A stretch of DNA of 64,000 nucleotides from SHZL01 sp031362985 (GCA_031362985.1 JANLTO010000030.1:137226-201225), one strand, 5' to 3'. Numbered from the stretch's first letter, positions 52,813 through 61,377 are shown. The notes: a model not told the origin generated them from the sequence alone. Translations and numbers: made by a program.

Positions 52813-53334
52813 CTAAAATTGAAAGCCCGCGGTCCAGGTTATAGCAGCGGTTCCGGCAATATCCAGTTCCGTGAAGAACATCTTGTATTGTGCCCCCAGG
52901 ATCGGAATGATCGCGGGAGCAATATTGTTCCCATTCAGGGGAATCTTGTCTTTGTATTCATCCTTGTAACCGTACAGCAAGCCCCCGACGAGCTTTATAT
53001 AGAAGTACTTTGAGCCAAAGAGCGGCCATTCGTAACCCATGTACAGAAACCACGAATTCTGGCCAAAGGAGTTATCAAAAATGGCGCCACCGGCCAGCCA
53101 GTTGTTTTCGAAAACCGCCTCGACATTGATCAGGTGCTGATGGTTGTTGTGTTCCGGGTTGTAGCTCCAGTGGTGGGTGTACAAGGACGTTTGCACCCTC
53201 CACTTATCGAGTGTCCAGGGCCCGGGCGCGGCAAGATGACGCGGTGAGTCATCTGCATAGAGTTGCTGGGTGCAGACGAAAAGCAGCCAGCAAACCAGAC
53301 CAACCCTGGCCCACGCAGTTTTCTGCCCGTGCAC
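52813..53334 (-). CDS. small exported beta-barrel-type protein of unknown function
   Basis: About 173 residues from the GTG at 53334. The signal peptide is RVGLVCWLLFVCTQQLYA, cut before DDSP. The mature protein alternates aromatic and polar residues: WRVQTSLYTHHWSYNPEHNNHQHLINVE and SWFLYMGYEWPLFGSKYFYIKLVGGLLYGY, and ends in GFQF, a C-terminal Phe typical of outer-membrane barrels (shown in part). This looks like an 8-stranded outer-membrane protein with a His/Asn-rich loop. I do not know the function. It is divergent from pyrG. Confidence 0.7.
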   Translation of the reverse strand: MHGQKTAWARVGLVCWLLFVCTQQLYADDSPRHLAAPGPWTLDKWRVQTSLYTHHWSYNPEHNNHQHLINVEAVFENNWLAGGAIFDNSFGQNSWFLYMGYEWPLFGSKYFYIKLVGGLLYGYKDEYKDKIPLNGNNIAPAIIPILGAQYKMFFTELDIAGTAAITWTAGFQF

Positions 53335-53470
53335 ATTTTTCTTTGTGGTTTTCTGATGTGACAAAATAAAATCCTGATTTGGCGAAGCCGGAAAAAGGCG
53401 AAGTCTACTCCATCGCTGGCGCTTGGGAAACCTTAAAACCACAGCCGGTGTGCGGAGGAAACGTAAAGCC

Positions 53471-53500
53471 TTCGCAACCGGGCGGAGCTTGGATTACAAT
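53471..53500 (+). promoter_or_regulatory. probable pyrG promoter
   Basis: TTCGCA (53471-53476) and TACAAT (53495-53500) are spaced 18 bp apart, 52 nt before the pyrG ATG. The -10 is good and the -35 is moderate. No pyrimidine-sensitive attenuator was recognised between it and the gene. Confidence 0.4.
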
Positions 53501-53551
53501 GTCCTTCCAGAACTTACGGCATTTCCAACCCACCCAAAACAAGGTTCTGGC

Positions 53552-55201
53552 ATGGCATCACTAGTTTTTGTAACCGGCGGCGTAGTTTCTTCACTTGGCA
53601 AGGGCCTGTCAGCCGCGTCCCTCGCGGCTATTCTTGAATCACGCGGCCTCAAAGTTACCATGGTCAAGCTGGATCCATACCTCAATGTGGATCCCGGCAC
53701 CATGAGTCCATTCCAGCACGGCGAAGTATTTGTTACCGGTGATGGCGCCGAAACCGATCTGGACCTGGGTCACTACGAGCGATTCATTCACACCCGCATG
53801 GGGCAGATGAACAACTGCACCACCGGGCGTATCTACAACAATGTCCTTACCAAGGAAAGGCGCGGTGAATATCTTGGCGCCACCGTGCAGGTAATTCCCC
53901 ACGTAACGGATGAAATCAAGAACTGGGTGCTGCAGGCAGCTGAGGGATACGACGTAGCCCTGGTGGAAATCGGCGGAACGGTAGGTGATATTGAGTCGCT
54001 ACCGTTTCTCGAAGCCATTCGGCAGTTGGGAGTTGAATACGGCCGCAACGCGATGTTCATTCACCTGACCCTGGTGCCGTACTTGCGCAAGGCCAATGAA
54101 ATCAAGACCAAGCCAACGCAGCATTCGGTTAAGGAGTTACGCGGCATTGGCATCCAGCCGAATGTGCTGCTGTGCCGCTCCGAGATCGATTTGACTGAAG
54201 CGGAACGCGCCAAGATTGCGCTGTTTACCAATGTTCCCAAGAAGGCGGTCATTACCGCACTCGATGCCGACAACATTTACAACATTCCCATCATGCTCCA
54301 CGAGGGCGGCCTGGACGATATCGTGGTCGAGTGCCTCGGTCTCAAAGCCGGAGCAGCCAACCTGGATGATTGGCGCGAAGTGGTTGATCGCAGCAAGAAT
54401 ACGCAGCACGAGGTGACCATTGCCATGGTGGGCAAGTACGTGGAACATGCGGATGCCTACAAGTCGCTCACTGAGGCCCTTTCCCACGGTGGTTTGCGAC
54501 AACGTATCCACGTCACGATCAAGCGCATTGAATCGGATGACCTGATTGCGGGCGACTTGTCATCATTGCAGGATGTTGATGCCATTCTGGTGCCGGGCGG
54601 TTTTGGCGAACGCGGCTTTGAAGGCAAGGTCAATGCCATTCGCCACGCGCGGGAAAATGGCATCCCCTACCTCGGTATCTGTTATGGCATGCAGGCCGCC
54701 GTGGTGGAGTTTTGCCGCAACGTATGTGGCTTGAAAGATGCCCACACGACGGAAATCAATGCGCAATCAGCAAACCCGGTAATCGGCATGATTACCGAAT
54801 GGCTGGACAAGTCCGGCAGCAAGGAATTCCGCGACCAGAATTCTGACCTCGGCGGCACCATGCGCCTGGGCGCGCAAGAATGCCGGCTGCAGGAAGGCTC
54901 TCTGGCGAGAAAGCTCTACGGCCAGGAAGTGATCACCGAGCGGCACCGTCACCGCTACGAGTTCAACAACCGTTATCGTGATGCCATCCAGAAAAATGGC
55001 ATTACGCTGTCGGGTTTTTCAATGGACGGTATGCTGGTGGAAATGATCGAGATTCCTTCCCATCCCTGGTTCCTGGGCTGCCAATTCCATCCCGAATTCA
55101 CTTCCAATCCAAGAGCAGGGCACCCGCTGTTCAGCGGGTTCATCGAAGCTGCACTGCGGGCGCAGCAGGGCGAATTGCCTGCCCGCGTGGTTCGCTTGTG
55201 A
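53552..55201 (+). CDS. pyrG: CTP synthase
   Basis: 549 residues from the ATG at 53552; a longer frame from 53423 reads through non-conserved sequence. It converts UTP to CTP using glutamine. The synthetase domain has FVTGGVVSSLGKGLSAASLA and KLDPYLNVDPGTMSPFQHGEVFVT (in part: DPYLNVDPGTMSPFQHGE). The glutaminase domain has the Cys in YLGICYGMQ (Tyr replaces the more usual Leu after Cys) and the His/Glu pair in QFHPEFTS. kdsA overlaps its stop (GTGA). Confidence 0.96.
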   Translation: MASLVFVTGGVVSSLGKGLSAASLAAILESRGLKVTMVKLDPYLNVDPGTMSPFQHGEVFVTGDGAETDLDLGHYERFIHTRMGQMNNCTTGRIYNNVLTKERRGEYLGATVQVIPHVTDEIKNWVLQAAEGYDVALVEIGGTVGDIESLPFLEAIRQLGVEYGRNAMFIHLTLVPYLRKANEIKTKPTQHSVKELRGIGIQPNVLLCRSEIDLTEAERAKIALFTNVPKKAVITALDADNIYNIPIMLHEGGLDDIVVECLGLKAGAANLDDWREVVDRSKNTQHEVTIAMVGKYVEHADAYKSLTEALSHGGLRQRIHVTIKRIESDDLIAGDLSSLQDVDAILVPGGFGERGFEGKVNAIRHARENGIPYLGICYGMQAAVVEFCRNVCGLKDAHTTEINAQSANPVIGMITEWLDKSGSKEFRDQNSDLGGTMRLGAQECRLQEGSLARKLYGQEVITERHRHRYEFNNRYRDAIQKNGITLSGFSMDGMLVEMIEIPSHPWFLGCQFHPEFTSNPRAGHPLFSGFIEAALRAQQGELPARVVRL

Positions 55202-56019
55202 AGCTGACCGGCTTTGAAGTTGGCCCGGAGCAACCTTTTTTCCTGATCGCCGGACCCTGTGTCATCGAGTCGGAACGCTTGGCGCTGGAAACCGCCGCGA
55301 CCCTGAAGGAGATCTGCACCCGTCTTTGCATCCCGTTCATTTTCAAATCGTCCTTCGACAAGGCCAATCGTTCGTCCGGCGAAAGTTTCCGGGGGCCGGG
55401 AATCGATGCAGGCTTGCGCATCCTCGCGGAAGTTCGCCGGCAAGTAGGGGTGCCGGTGCTGACGGATGTGCATGAAGACAGCGACATCACGGCCGTGGCC
55501 GAAGTGGTGGATGTGCTGCAAACTCCGGCCTTTCTGTGCCGCCAAACCAATTTCATTACCCGCGTAGCGCAAGCCGGCAAACCGGTGAATATCAAGAAAG
55601 GCCAGTTCCTCAGCCCGTGGGACATGCAAAACGTGGTGGACAAGGCCAAGGCCACCGGCAACCAGGACATCATGGTGTGTGAGCGTGGTGCCTCTTTCGG
55701 TTACCACAACCTGGTGTCGGATATGCGTTCGCTGGCGGTGCTGCGGCAAACCGGTTGTCCGGTGGTGTTTGATGCCACCCATTCGGTGCAATTGCCGGGC
55801 GGGCAGGGCGCCTCGTCCGGAGGGCAGCGGGAATTCATCCCGGTACTGGCCCGGGCCGCGGTCGCGGTAGGTGTAGCCGGTGTGTTCTTGGAAACCCATC
55901 CCGACCCCGACCAGGCGCTCAGTGACGGCCCCAATGCGTGGCCGCTGGGGCAGATGGAAGAGTTGCTCATAACCCTTAAAGCGCTTGACGAAGTCAGCAA
56001 GCAACACCCACTACAATAA
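55198..56019 (+). CDS. kdsA: 3-deoxy-8-phosphooctulonate synthase KdsA
   Basis: 273 residues from a GTG overlapping pyrG by 4 nt. It condenses arabinose-5-P and PEP to Kdo-8-P; the KdsD and KdsC steps are encoded at 27-28 kb. Signatures are FFLIAGPCVIESE, FKSSFDKANRSS, GAGQRE-type SGGQREFIPVLARAA and FLETHPDPDQALSDGPNAWPL (in part: LETHPDPDQALSDGPN). The stop codon TAA lies inside a dispersed 26-bp repeat. eno, the usual next gene, is displaced by about 6.9 kb. Confidence 0.95.
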   Translation: MKLTGFEVGPEQPFFLIAGPCVIESERLALETAATLKEICTRLCIPFIFKSSFDKANRSSGESFRGPGIDAGLRILAEVRRQVGVPVLTDVHEDSDITAVAEVVDVLQTPAFLCRQTNFITRVAQAGKPVNIKKGQFLSPWDMQNVVDKAKATGNQDIMVCERGASFGYHNLVSDMRSLAVLRQTGCPVVFDATHSVQLPGGQGASSGGQREFIPVLARAAVAVGVAGVFLETHPDPDQALSDGPNAWPLGQMEELLITLKALDEVSKQHPLQ

Positions 56020-56039
56020 GGGCTCTGACCCCTTTTCCG
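56014..56039. repeat. dispersed 26-bp REP-like repeat, copy 1
   Basis: It contains AAGGGCTCTGACCCCTT, whose ends can pair, and is identical to copy 2. It includes the kdsA stop codon and lies in the convergent gap between kdsA and the vapC-type gene. Confidence 0.85.
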
Positions 56040-56047
56040 CCATTCGA

Positions 56048-56443
56048 TCAGGGGACCTCGACGGGCACACCCAGGTCTGGACGGCTGGCAAGCTTGCTGT
56101 CACGCGTGACGAGCGTAGCCTGCAGAACCCTGGCAAGCGCCACGTAGGCGGCATCGTAGGCGCTAAGGTTGGATCGCAGTTTCCACATGCCCGCCAACAG
56201 GGCACCGTGTCGATAGGTCCGAATGGGCAGGATGCGAAGCAGATCCGGCAGGGCTGTCCGACTGCGAGGAATCGCGCCGACCCGATCCAGCCTGCGCAAA
56301 GCCTGCAGTACCTCCACCGTGATCAATTCGGGCGCCGCCAGTACTGTATCGTCTGCCCACAGCAGGGTTTCAATCGGTTCGGGTCGAAACCGCGCCAGCA
56401 GATCAACTGCCACCGAGGCATCGACCACCAGGACACGACTCAT
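56048..56443 (-). CDS. vapC: PIN-domain toxin, VapC/FitB family
   Basis: 131 residues. The PIN acidic residues are present: Asp in VVDASVAVDLL, Glu in LITVEVLQAL, Asp in LSAYDAAYVALA and Asp in LVTRDSKLA. It is a predicted Mg2+-dependent ribonuclease toxin. The start overlaps the antitoxin stop by 4 nt, the normal coupling of vapBC modules. All key residues are intact, so it is probably functional. Targets are unknown. Confidence 0.88.
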   Translation of the reverse strand: MSRVLVVDASVAVDLLARFRPEPIETLLWADDTVLAAPELITVEVLQALRRLDRVGAIPRSRTALPDLLRILPIRTYRHGALLAGMWKLRSNLSAYDAAYVALARVLQATLVTRDSKLASRPDLGVPVEVP

Positions 56444-56670
56444 GCGGCATCCCGCTCACCTCGGATTAGAGCCGCCGAGCTTTCATTCATGGCAAACGGC
56501 TCGGCCTCGGCCAGGCGCTTGCGCAACTCGTTTTCCGAAGGCAGTGCGAGCGTTGCGCGCAATTGATCGAGCACCAGTTCACTCATGCTCTTGCCTTCCC
56601 GAGCGGCGCGCATCTTGAGTTCACGGTGCAGTTCGTCCGGAACATTGCGGATTTGGAGATTGGCGGGCAT
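56440..56670 (-). CDS. vapB: ribbon-helix-helix antitoxin, FitA/VapB-like
   Basis: 76 residues. The N-terminal NLQIRNVPDELHRELKMRA is the FitA-like RHH DNA-binding unit, followed by GKSMSELVLDQL. The C-terminal part probably wraps the toxin. It would repress its own promoter. Translationally coupled to the PIN toxin. Confidence 0.87.
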   Translation of the reverse strand: MPANLQIRNVPDELHRELKMRAAREGKSMSELVLDQLRATLALPSENELRKRLAEAEPFAMNESSAALIRGERDAA

Positions 56671-56684
56671 GAATAACTCCTGCT

Positions 56685-56704
56685 TTCATGCAATCTTCAT
56701 GCAA
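56685..56704 (-). promoter_or_regulatory. likely antitoxin operator (two direct TTCATGCAA repeats)
   Basis: TTCATGCAA occurs at 56685-56693 and 56696-56704, an 11-bp step (one helical turn), starting 15 bp upstream of the antitoxin start. RHH antitoxins commonly bind such paired sites. Inferred, no experimental support in the sequence. Confidence 0.45.
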
Positions 56705-56729
56705 ATGGGATTCCAGTATCACTCTTGCT

Positions 56730-56758
56730 CCTGGAGCAGTCAAGCGCTTCGCTCCAGG
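56730..56758 (-). terminator. hairpin downstream of the CSLREA pseudogene
   Basis: CCTGGAGC and GCTCCAGG form a perfect 8-bp stem with a 13-nt loop. For minus-strand transcription it follows the broken beta-helix gene and precedes the toxin-antitoxin promoter. No clear T-tract. Confidence 0.4.
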
Positions 56759-56807
56759 TCAAGTGTGGAAGTCTTGAATGGACGCCGCTATGGTCAATCG
56801 ACCCGGC

Positions 56808-59506
56808 TCAGTGCGGGAAATCGGCGCACACAATAAGGGCTCTGACCCCTTTTCCCTGGCGCAGCGTGCAGGTCGCACCGCAGGTCGTGCCGTCGGTGTC
56901 GGCCGTGGAGGTGACGACGAACCCAGGTGGCGGATCCGTGGCGGCAAAGCAGGCGGAGAATTCCGAGGTGTTACCGGCCGGGTCGGTAGCGGTCGCCGTG
57001 ATTTGGGTGCCGGGGCCGAGGGCGTCGCTGGTGACGAGGTCGAAAGAGAAAGTTTCTCGCTGTAGGACAACGTTGTCGTGAAGTTGCACCGCCTGTGTGC
57101 CCAAGAAACGCCCACCCTCACCGTGTAGAGAGGGCAGATCGCAGGCAGCGTTCGCGTAGATCGCGATGGTGTAGGCGGAATTAGGGTTGCCTGCGGTGCC
57201 GACGGGCACGTCCAGGCTGCCGGAGATCCTGATGCCGGCGCCCAATCGCTGCGCCCCGGACAAGACCGGGAAGTTCTGCAGGTTGTTGGGGCCGGTGTCG
57301 GCATCGTCAGGGTCGTTGGGGGTCACGCCATTAGAGTTCAGATCGATACCCAGCAGCGTGTTCGAGAAGACATCGTTGGCGAACATCGAGGCTTGCAGTG
57401 CGCTGTTGTTGCTTACGGTGATTCCGCGGCCATTGAAGGCAATGCGATTGGGCGCGGACTCGGTCCCTACGCTCACTCCCGAGACGATGAACACGTCGAG
57501 CCCACGGTTCCCGTTGCCCTTGTTGAGCGTGCCGGAAGCGTCGGTGCCGATGTAGTTGCCCTCGATGAGGGTACCAGCCGAGCCCGCGTTCTGCACCGCC
57601 ACGCCCGTCACGTTTCCCGAAATGACGTTGCGCGCCGCTGGCGTCGTTCCGCCGATATGGACGCGCGCGCCCACCGTTTGCACTCCGCCTTCGCCCAGGT
57701 TGCCCGAGATCGTCGTGCCGTCGGTGGCGAGCCCAATGAAACTACCCTCCAGGGTCGAGCCGGTGGCACCGCCGCTGGCGCTGCAGAACACATTGGGCGA
57801 TCCGAAATCGATCCCTTGGAGTTGAAATCCGGTAAGCGACAGGCCGCGCAAGGTCGAGTTGGGTCCGCATACCGTCAGGCCTCGCGCGGCGCCTGCAAGG
57901 GCGCCGTGGATACGGATCTTGATGACGGCGTCGTCACCCTCGGCGATTGTGTTGACGGACGCGCCGGGCTGCGAATAGCCGTCGATCAGCGTGGTCCGGT
58001 TGATCGTCGGCAGAGCCGACGGATTCGGGCTGATGGTGAACGGTCTGCCGCCCGGGATGTTGAACTGGATCGTATTATACGATCCAGCGGCGGAGGCATT
58101 GGCTGCAGTGATCGCCTCGCGCAGCGTGCAATTGGAAACGTTGCACACGCCGTCGCCGGGGTCGATGACCGAGTTCACCACGAACGGCGGCGGGTCGAGC
58201 GCGAAGCACTTGGAGAACTCCGAGGTGCTGCCACCTGCGTTGGTCGCGGTAGCGGTAATCACGGTGCCGGGCGGTAGCGGGTCGGTAGTGGGCAGGTCGA
58301 GGGTGAAGGTTTCGTTGCTCGGGTTGAGCAGGGTCTTGTTCAGCGCGCCGAGGAAGCGCTCGCCTTCGCCATTGCCGCTGGCATCTCAGGTGGCACTGGC
58401 ATAGAGCGCTATCCTGTGGGACTTCAGCAAGTTATCGTCAATATCGAGCGATCCGCTCACGCTGATGCCGTTGACAACACGGCTGGCCGCTGTGAGCACC
58501 GGGAAGTTCTGCAGGCCGTTGGGGCCGGTGTCGGTGTCGCCGCCGCCTGGGTCGTTCGGGGTGATGCCATCGTTCTTGAGGTCGATGCCGAGCAGGTCGT
58601 TGGCGAAAATAGTGTTCGCGTACCAGGTGTTGCCGCTGAGCGACCGCTCAATGTGCCAATTCCACGTTGGTTGAAGGCGATCAGGTTCGGGGCGGTGGTG
58701 GTACCGATCACCAGATTGGCAACATTGGCGGCCACCAGGACACTCACGCCGCCGTTGCCGTGATCGACCCCACCGGACTTGTCGGTGCCGATCAGGTTGT
58801 TCAGCACGGAACTGCCGGACGAGGCAGCATTCACGAAATCGACACCCGACGCGACGGACGATGAGATGACATTGCGATCGGCAAGATTGCCACCCCCGAC
58901 CACTATTTGCGCTTGGTCGGCAAAAATCCCTATAGCGTTTCCACCTGCCGTCGTGCCATTGCTGCGCAATCCGATGAAGTTTCCGGCCGCGATGCCGCCA
59001 GTGACGGCGGCCGCGCATAGAGTTGAGGTGGAAGTATTGCCGAATACGATTCCATACTGCTGGAAGCCAGTGATCGACAGGCCCGTGATCGTTACCGAGT
59101 TGGCGCAGATTGAGAAGCCGCTTGTCGTGGCACCCGCGCCGGCACCTTCGACACGAACACGCAACACGGCATTGCTGCCGCTGGCCAGGGTATTGACCGA
59201 GGTTCCGCTTGAGGAATAGTCGTTGATGGTGAGCGGTTGAACTATCGTGGGCAGCGCCGAGGCCAGGGAGATCAGTACTTCTCCATGGGCGGGTACTGCA
59301 AAATTGATGGTGTCAGCGGCGGCGGTGAGGTTCGCGGCCGTGATCGCCTCGCGCAGCGTGCAAGTGGCATCGCACACCACGTTGCCAGGGTCGGCGGCGC
59401 TGGTAACCACGAACGTCGCGGCGTGCGCCGCGTTGCCAAGCGTGGTGGCCAGAATCAACGCGAGTGCGAAACGCATGCAGCCATTGCCGTGTGTCAGAGC
59501 GACCAT
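56808..59506 (-). pseudogene. broken CSLREA-domain, beta-helix exported protein gene
   Basis: The intact ancestor would have encoded about 900 residues: a signal peptide (ALALILATTLGNAAHA), then repeated units each beginning with a CTLREAITAAN motif and continuing as a right-handed beta-helix rich in Gly/Asn/Thr. Three lesions are visible. A 1-base frameshift occurs near 58650-58655 after FNQRGIG; the next frame continues as IERSLSGNTWYANTIFAND. A TGA at 58388-58386 stands where the second unit has Cys (ASAT-stop-DASG versus ANAACD). The third unit stops after TCGATCTLRQ, where a 26-bp dispersed repeat begins. A sequencing error cannot be excluded for the frameshift alone. Confidence 0.85.
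56830..56855. repeat. dispersed 26-bp REP-like repeat, copy 2
   Basis: Identical to copy 1 (56014-56039) and in the same orientation, so the two are direct repeats bracketing the toxin-antitoxin pair. Its right end abuts the CTLR codons of the broken CSLREA gene. Confidence 0.85.
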
Positions 59507-59700
59507 ATCGGACTCCTGATTACAACCCCATGCCGTGGATCATGCACGCCCTGCGGCTTGATAGCCAGCCTCCACCATCGGAATGCGTAGCCGGCGGGGT
59601 GAAGTCAAACATGAGCCCCAGGTACGCGAGCCCGGAATAAATCGGTATGCCGCGTTGGTTGGTGATGAGCACATGGGCGTGGTCGTAGCGTGGTGCATAA

Positions 59701-59720
59701 ATGGTGTAATATTGCACCAT
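59701..59720 (+). promoter_or_regulatory. 20-bp palindromic operator of the parD gene
   Basis: ATGGTGTAATATTGCACCAT is a palindrome apart from one mismatched pair of positions, and an additional GGTGCA half-site lies just upstream. It sits 22 bp before the parD ATG and contains an AT-rich -10-like TAATAT. This is where a ParD dimer would bind for autorepression. The surrounding 59507-59742 stretch holds no other recognisable element. Confidence 0.65.
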
Positions 59721-59742
59721 ACGACTTTTTGGAGAACAACCC

Positions 59743-59985
59743 ATGCCAAGACAAAGTATCTCTTTCACTGGACCCAACACCGAATGGCTCAAGCTGAAAG
59801 TGGATATTGAGGGCGAGTACAAAAGCAACAGCGAAGCGGTCAACGATTTGATCCGCAAAGCGCGTGAAATCGAGGGCATTCGCACCCGACTGATTCAGGC
59901 CGAGCAGAGTGGCTTTACGAACATAACCGTTGACGAAATTCCAGCTAAATCAAAGGAAAAGTTGCGGAAAAATGGGGAGTTATAA
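59743..59985 (+). CDS. parD: ParD-like antitoxin (now without an intact partner)
   Basis: 80 residues from an ATG with GGAG 8-9 nt upstream. RHH type: QSISFTGPNTEWLKLKVDIEG and SEAVNDLIRKAREIEGIRTRL, with a flexible C-terminus that would bind ParE (VDEIPAKSKEKLRKNGEL). The frame is intact and has its own operator. Its 3' end overlaps the start of a deleted parE by 14 nt. Confidence 0.85.
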   Translation: MPRQSISFTGPNTEWLKLKVDIEGEYKSNSEAVNDLIRKAREIEGIRTRLIQAEQSGFTNITVDEIPAKSKEKLRKNGEL

Positions 59986-60119
59986 GCTTAGTGAAGATGC
60001 GCAGGTCGATCTAATACGGATTCATCTGCGGCGTGGATAATATCTATTTCCGTGTTTATGGTGACACTGTCTTGATTATGAGCATTTTAGGTCAGCAAAA
60101 CGTGGTCGAATGGCTGTAG
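59972..60119 (+). pseudogene. parE toxin gene with large internal deletion
   Basis: The ATG at 59972 gives MGSYKLSEDAQVDLIRIHLR, the ParE N-terminus, then stops at 60038-60040. From 60033 in another frame, VDNIYFRVYGDTVLIMSILG followed by QQNVVEWL and TAG is the ParE C-terminus. About half of a normal ParE (near 50 of about 100 residues) is missing and the two ends are out of frame. The toxin is therefore inactive. Confidence 0.82.
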
Positions 60120-60147
60120 CGTGTGAATTTGCGCGCGAAGTATGGAA

Positions 60148-60426
60148 GATAAAAGCTCTTCTCCCGGAAATCAAATTTACCTGATCATGCTTTGCCCCGG
60201 CTTCCGCCCAATGCGCTTGATTTGGGCGCCTGCTTGCGGCTGAGAGCGCCTGCTCCCGGTGGGCACCCAAGGCTTTGCGAGTTTTCATCGAATCAAACCG
60301 GGAATCCACTTATACTGCTCGCTGGGTTTTCTGGGCCACGTCCGTGAAATAACGCCATGCGCTTGGAGAGCTTTTCATAATGACCCGTATAAAAACCGTA
60401 CACGCCGGCGAAATTCTGGATTCCCG
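60148..60426 (+). repeat. duplicated eno leader, copy A
   Basis: This segment matches the region before and into eno (62335-62448 plus 62879-63007). The last 128 bp, from CCGGGAATCCACTTATACT to codon 16 of eno, differ at only about 7-8 positions. The upstream part is more diverged and has extra sequence around 60200-60250. It includes the TATACT -10-like element at 60311-60316. Confidence 0.88.
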
Positions 60427-60469
60427 GCGCTTGGCCTGGTGCTACGCTACCGGCCAACGCAAAGCGTAG
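60380..60469 (+). pseudogene. 5' fragment of eno fused to unrelated sequence
   Basis: The ATG at 60380 reads MTRIKTVHAGEILDSR, the enolase N-terminus with Leu7Val and Arg10Gly, then diverges to RLAWCYATGQRKA and stops at 60467-60469. The true eno continues GNPTLEAEVRL. It is a 29-codon open frame with a full eno ribosome site. The stop lies 8 nt before the ATG of the exported protein gene. Confidence 0.85.
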
Positions 60470-60477
60470 GAATCGTC

Positions 60478-61296
60478 ATGACGCTAAAGATTCGATCCTG
60501 CTCACTCGTCCTTGTCGCATTTGCCTTCTTCTCCGTCCACGCCCGCAGCGCCCATGCACAGGTCACTGTGCGCAGTGGTACCGGTGCGAATGCTGCAGCC
60601 ATCACGCCGACGCGCGACCAGTTTCGCGTCGATCTTGGCGGTGGAACCACGGCGGCCGCCAACGGAAGCTATGGCGGGCTAAGGCGAGAGATCAACTGGG
60701 ATGGTGTGCCCGCTGCTCTGTCTGCGCCCAACAATCTACCGGCTGATTTTTTCAACACCAATTCACCGCGAGGTCTGGTGCTGGTGCCGGGTTCGGGCGG
60801 CGCGGGTTTTCAGGTCAGCGGTGGTAGCGCCGATGCCGGTGTTGGGCAGCCGGCCCCAGTGAACTTCGGCAATCTTAACGCCACCTACACGGCGAACTTT
60901 CAGACTTTCAGCGCGCAACGCCTGGTCACCGCGCTGGGTAACAACGTCTACGATGTGATTTTCTTCCTGCCCGGCACCAACACGTCCGCCCAGGTGATAG
61001 GATTCGGCATGATGTTCACGGATGTAGATGTCCCCGGGGCGACCGCATTGCAATTCTTCGACATCAACGACGTCAGCCTGGCGTTTGTAGCGGCTCCGGC
61101 CTTGGACGGAGGGCTTTCGTTTCTGGGCGGCTTCGTCAGCGACGGCCAGGCGCCGATCGCACGCGTGCGCGTCACCCTGGGCAATACCGCCATCGGTCCC
61201 AACGACAACAACGCCTCTTCCGACATCGTGGTTGCCGACGACTTTATCTACAGCGAGCCACGCGTAGAGGCAGTATTCAAAGATGGTTTCGAGTAA
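60478..61296 (+). CDS. exported protein ending in FKDGFE, unknown function
   Basis: 272 residues from the ATG at 60478. A longer frame from 60259 only reads the eno leader. The signal peptide is SCSLVLVAFAFFSVHARSAHA. The mature part is rich in Gly/Ala/Asn, has almost no Cys or Lys, and contains GFGMMFTDVDVPGATALQFF and VRVTLGNTAIG followed by DDFIYSEP, suggesting beta-sandwich folds. The protein ends VEAVFKDGFE, a tail I also see (FADGFE) in the next gene. The gene is placed downstream of the captured eno promoter. I recognise no enzyme motif. Confidence 0.72.
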   Translation: MTLKIRSCSLVLVAFAFFSVHARSAHAQVTVRSGTGANAAAITPTRDQFRVDLGGGTTAAANGSYGGLRREINWDGVPAALSAPNNLPADFFNTNSPRGLVLVPGSGGAGFQVSGGSADAGVGQPAPVNFGNLNATYTANFQTFSAQRLVTALGNNVYDVIFFLPGTNTSAQVIGFGMMFTDVDVPGATALQFFDINDVSLAFVAAPALDGGLSFLGGFVSDGQAPIARVRVTLGNTAIGPNDNNASSDIVVADDFIYSEPRVEAVFKDGFE

Positions 61297-61313
61297 CGGG
61301 GAGACAGCCGAAA

Positions 61314-61339
61314 ACAATAAGGACTCCGACCCCTTTTCC
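61314..61339. repeat. dispersed 26-bp REP-like repeat, copy 3
   Basis: Differs from copies 1 and 2 at two positions (AAGGACTCCG instead of AAGGGCTCTG). It lies 18 bp after the stop of the exported protein gene. Confidence 0.8.
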
Positions 61340-61344
61340 GGAAA

Positions 61345-61370
61345 ACAATAAGGGCTCCGACCTCTTTTCC
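61345..61370. repeat. dispersed 26-bp REP-like repeat, copy 4
   Basis: Tandem with copy 3 (5 bp apart) and in the same orientation; two differences from copy 1. It lies 7 bp before the stop of the convergent repeat-domain protein gene, so copies 3 and 4 fill the gap between two convergent genes and may act as a terminator. Confidence 0.8.
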
Positions 61371-61377
61371 GCCGCCG

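Noticed and set aside
57393..58277. Long open frame (294 codons) on the plus strand across the CSLREA region
   Set aside because: It is antisense to a clear repeat-containing coding pattern, has Arg/Asp/Gly-rich composition typical of a GC-rich shadow frame, and lacks a ribosome site or known domain.
59520..59700. Open frames between the CSLREA relic and parD
   Set aside because: Several overlapping short frames on both strands with no domain; probably non-coding.
60259..60477. N-terminal extension of the exported protein up to 60259
   Set aside because: The extra codons read the duplicated eno leader in a non-eno frame; a signal peptide starts properly at 60478.
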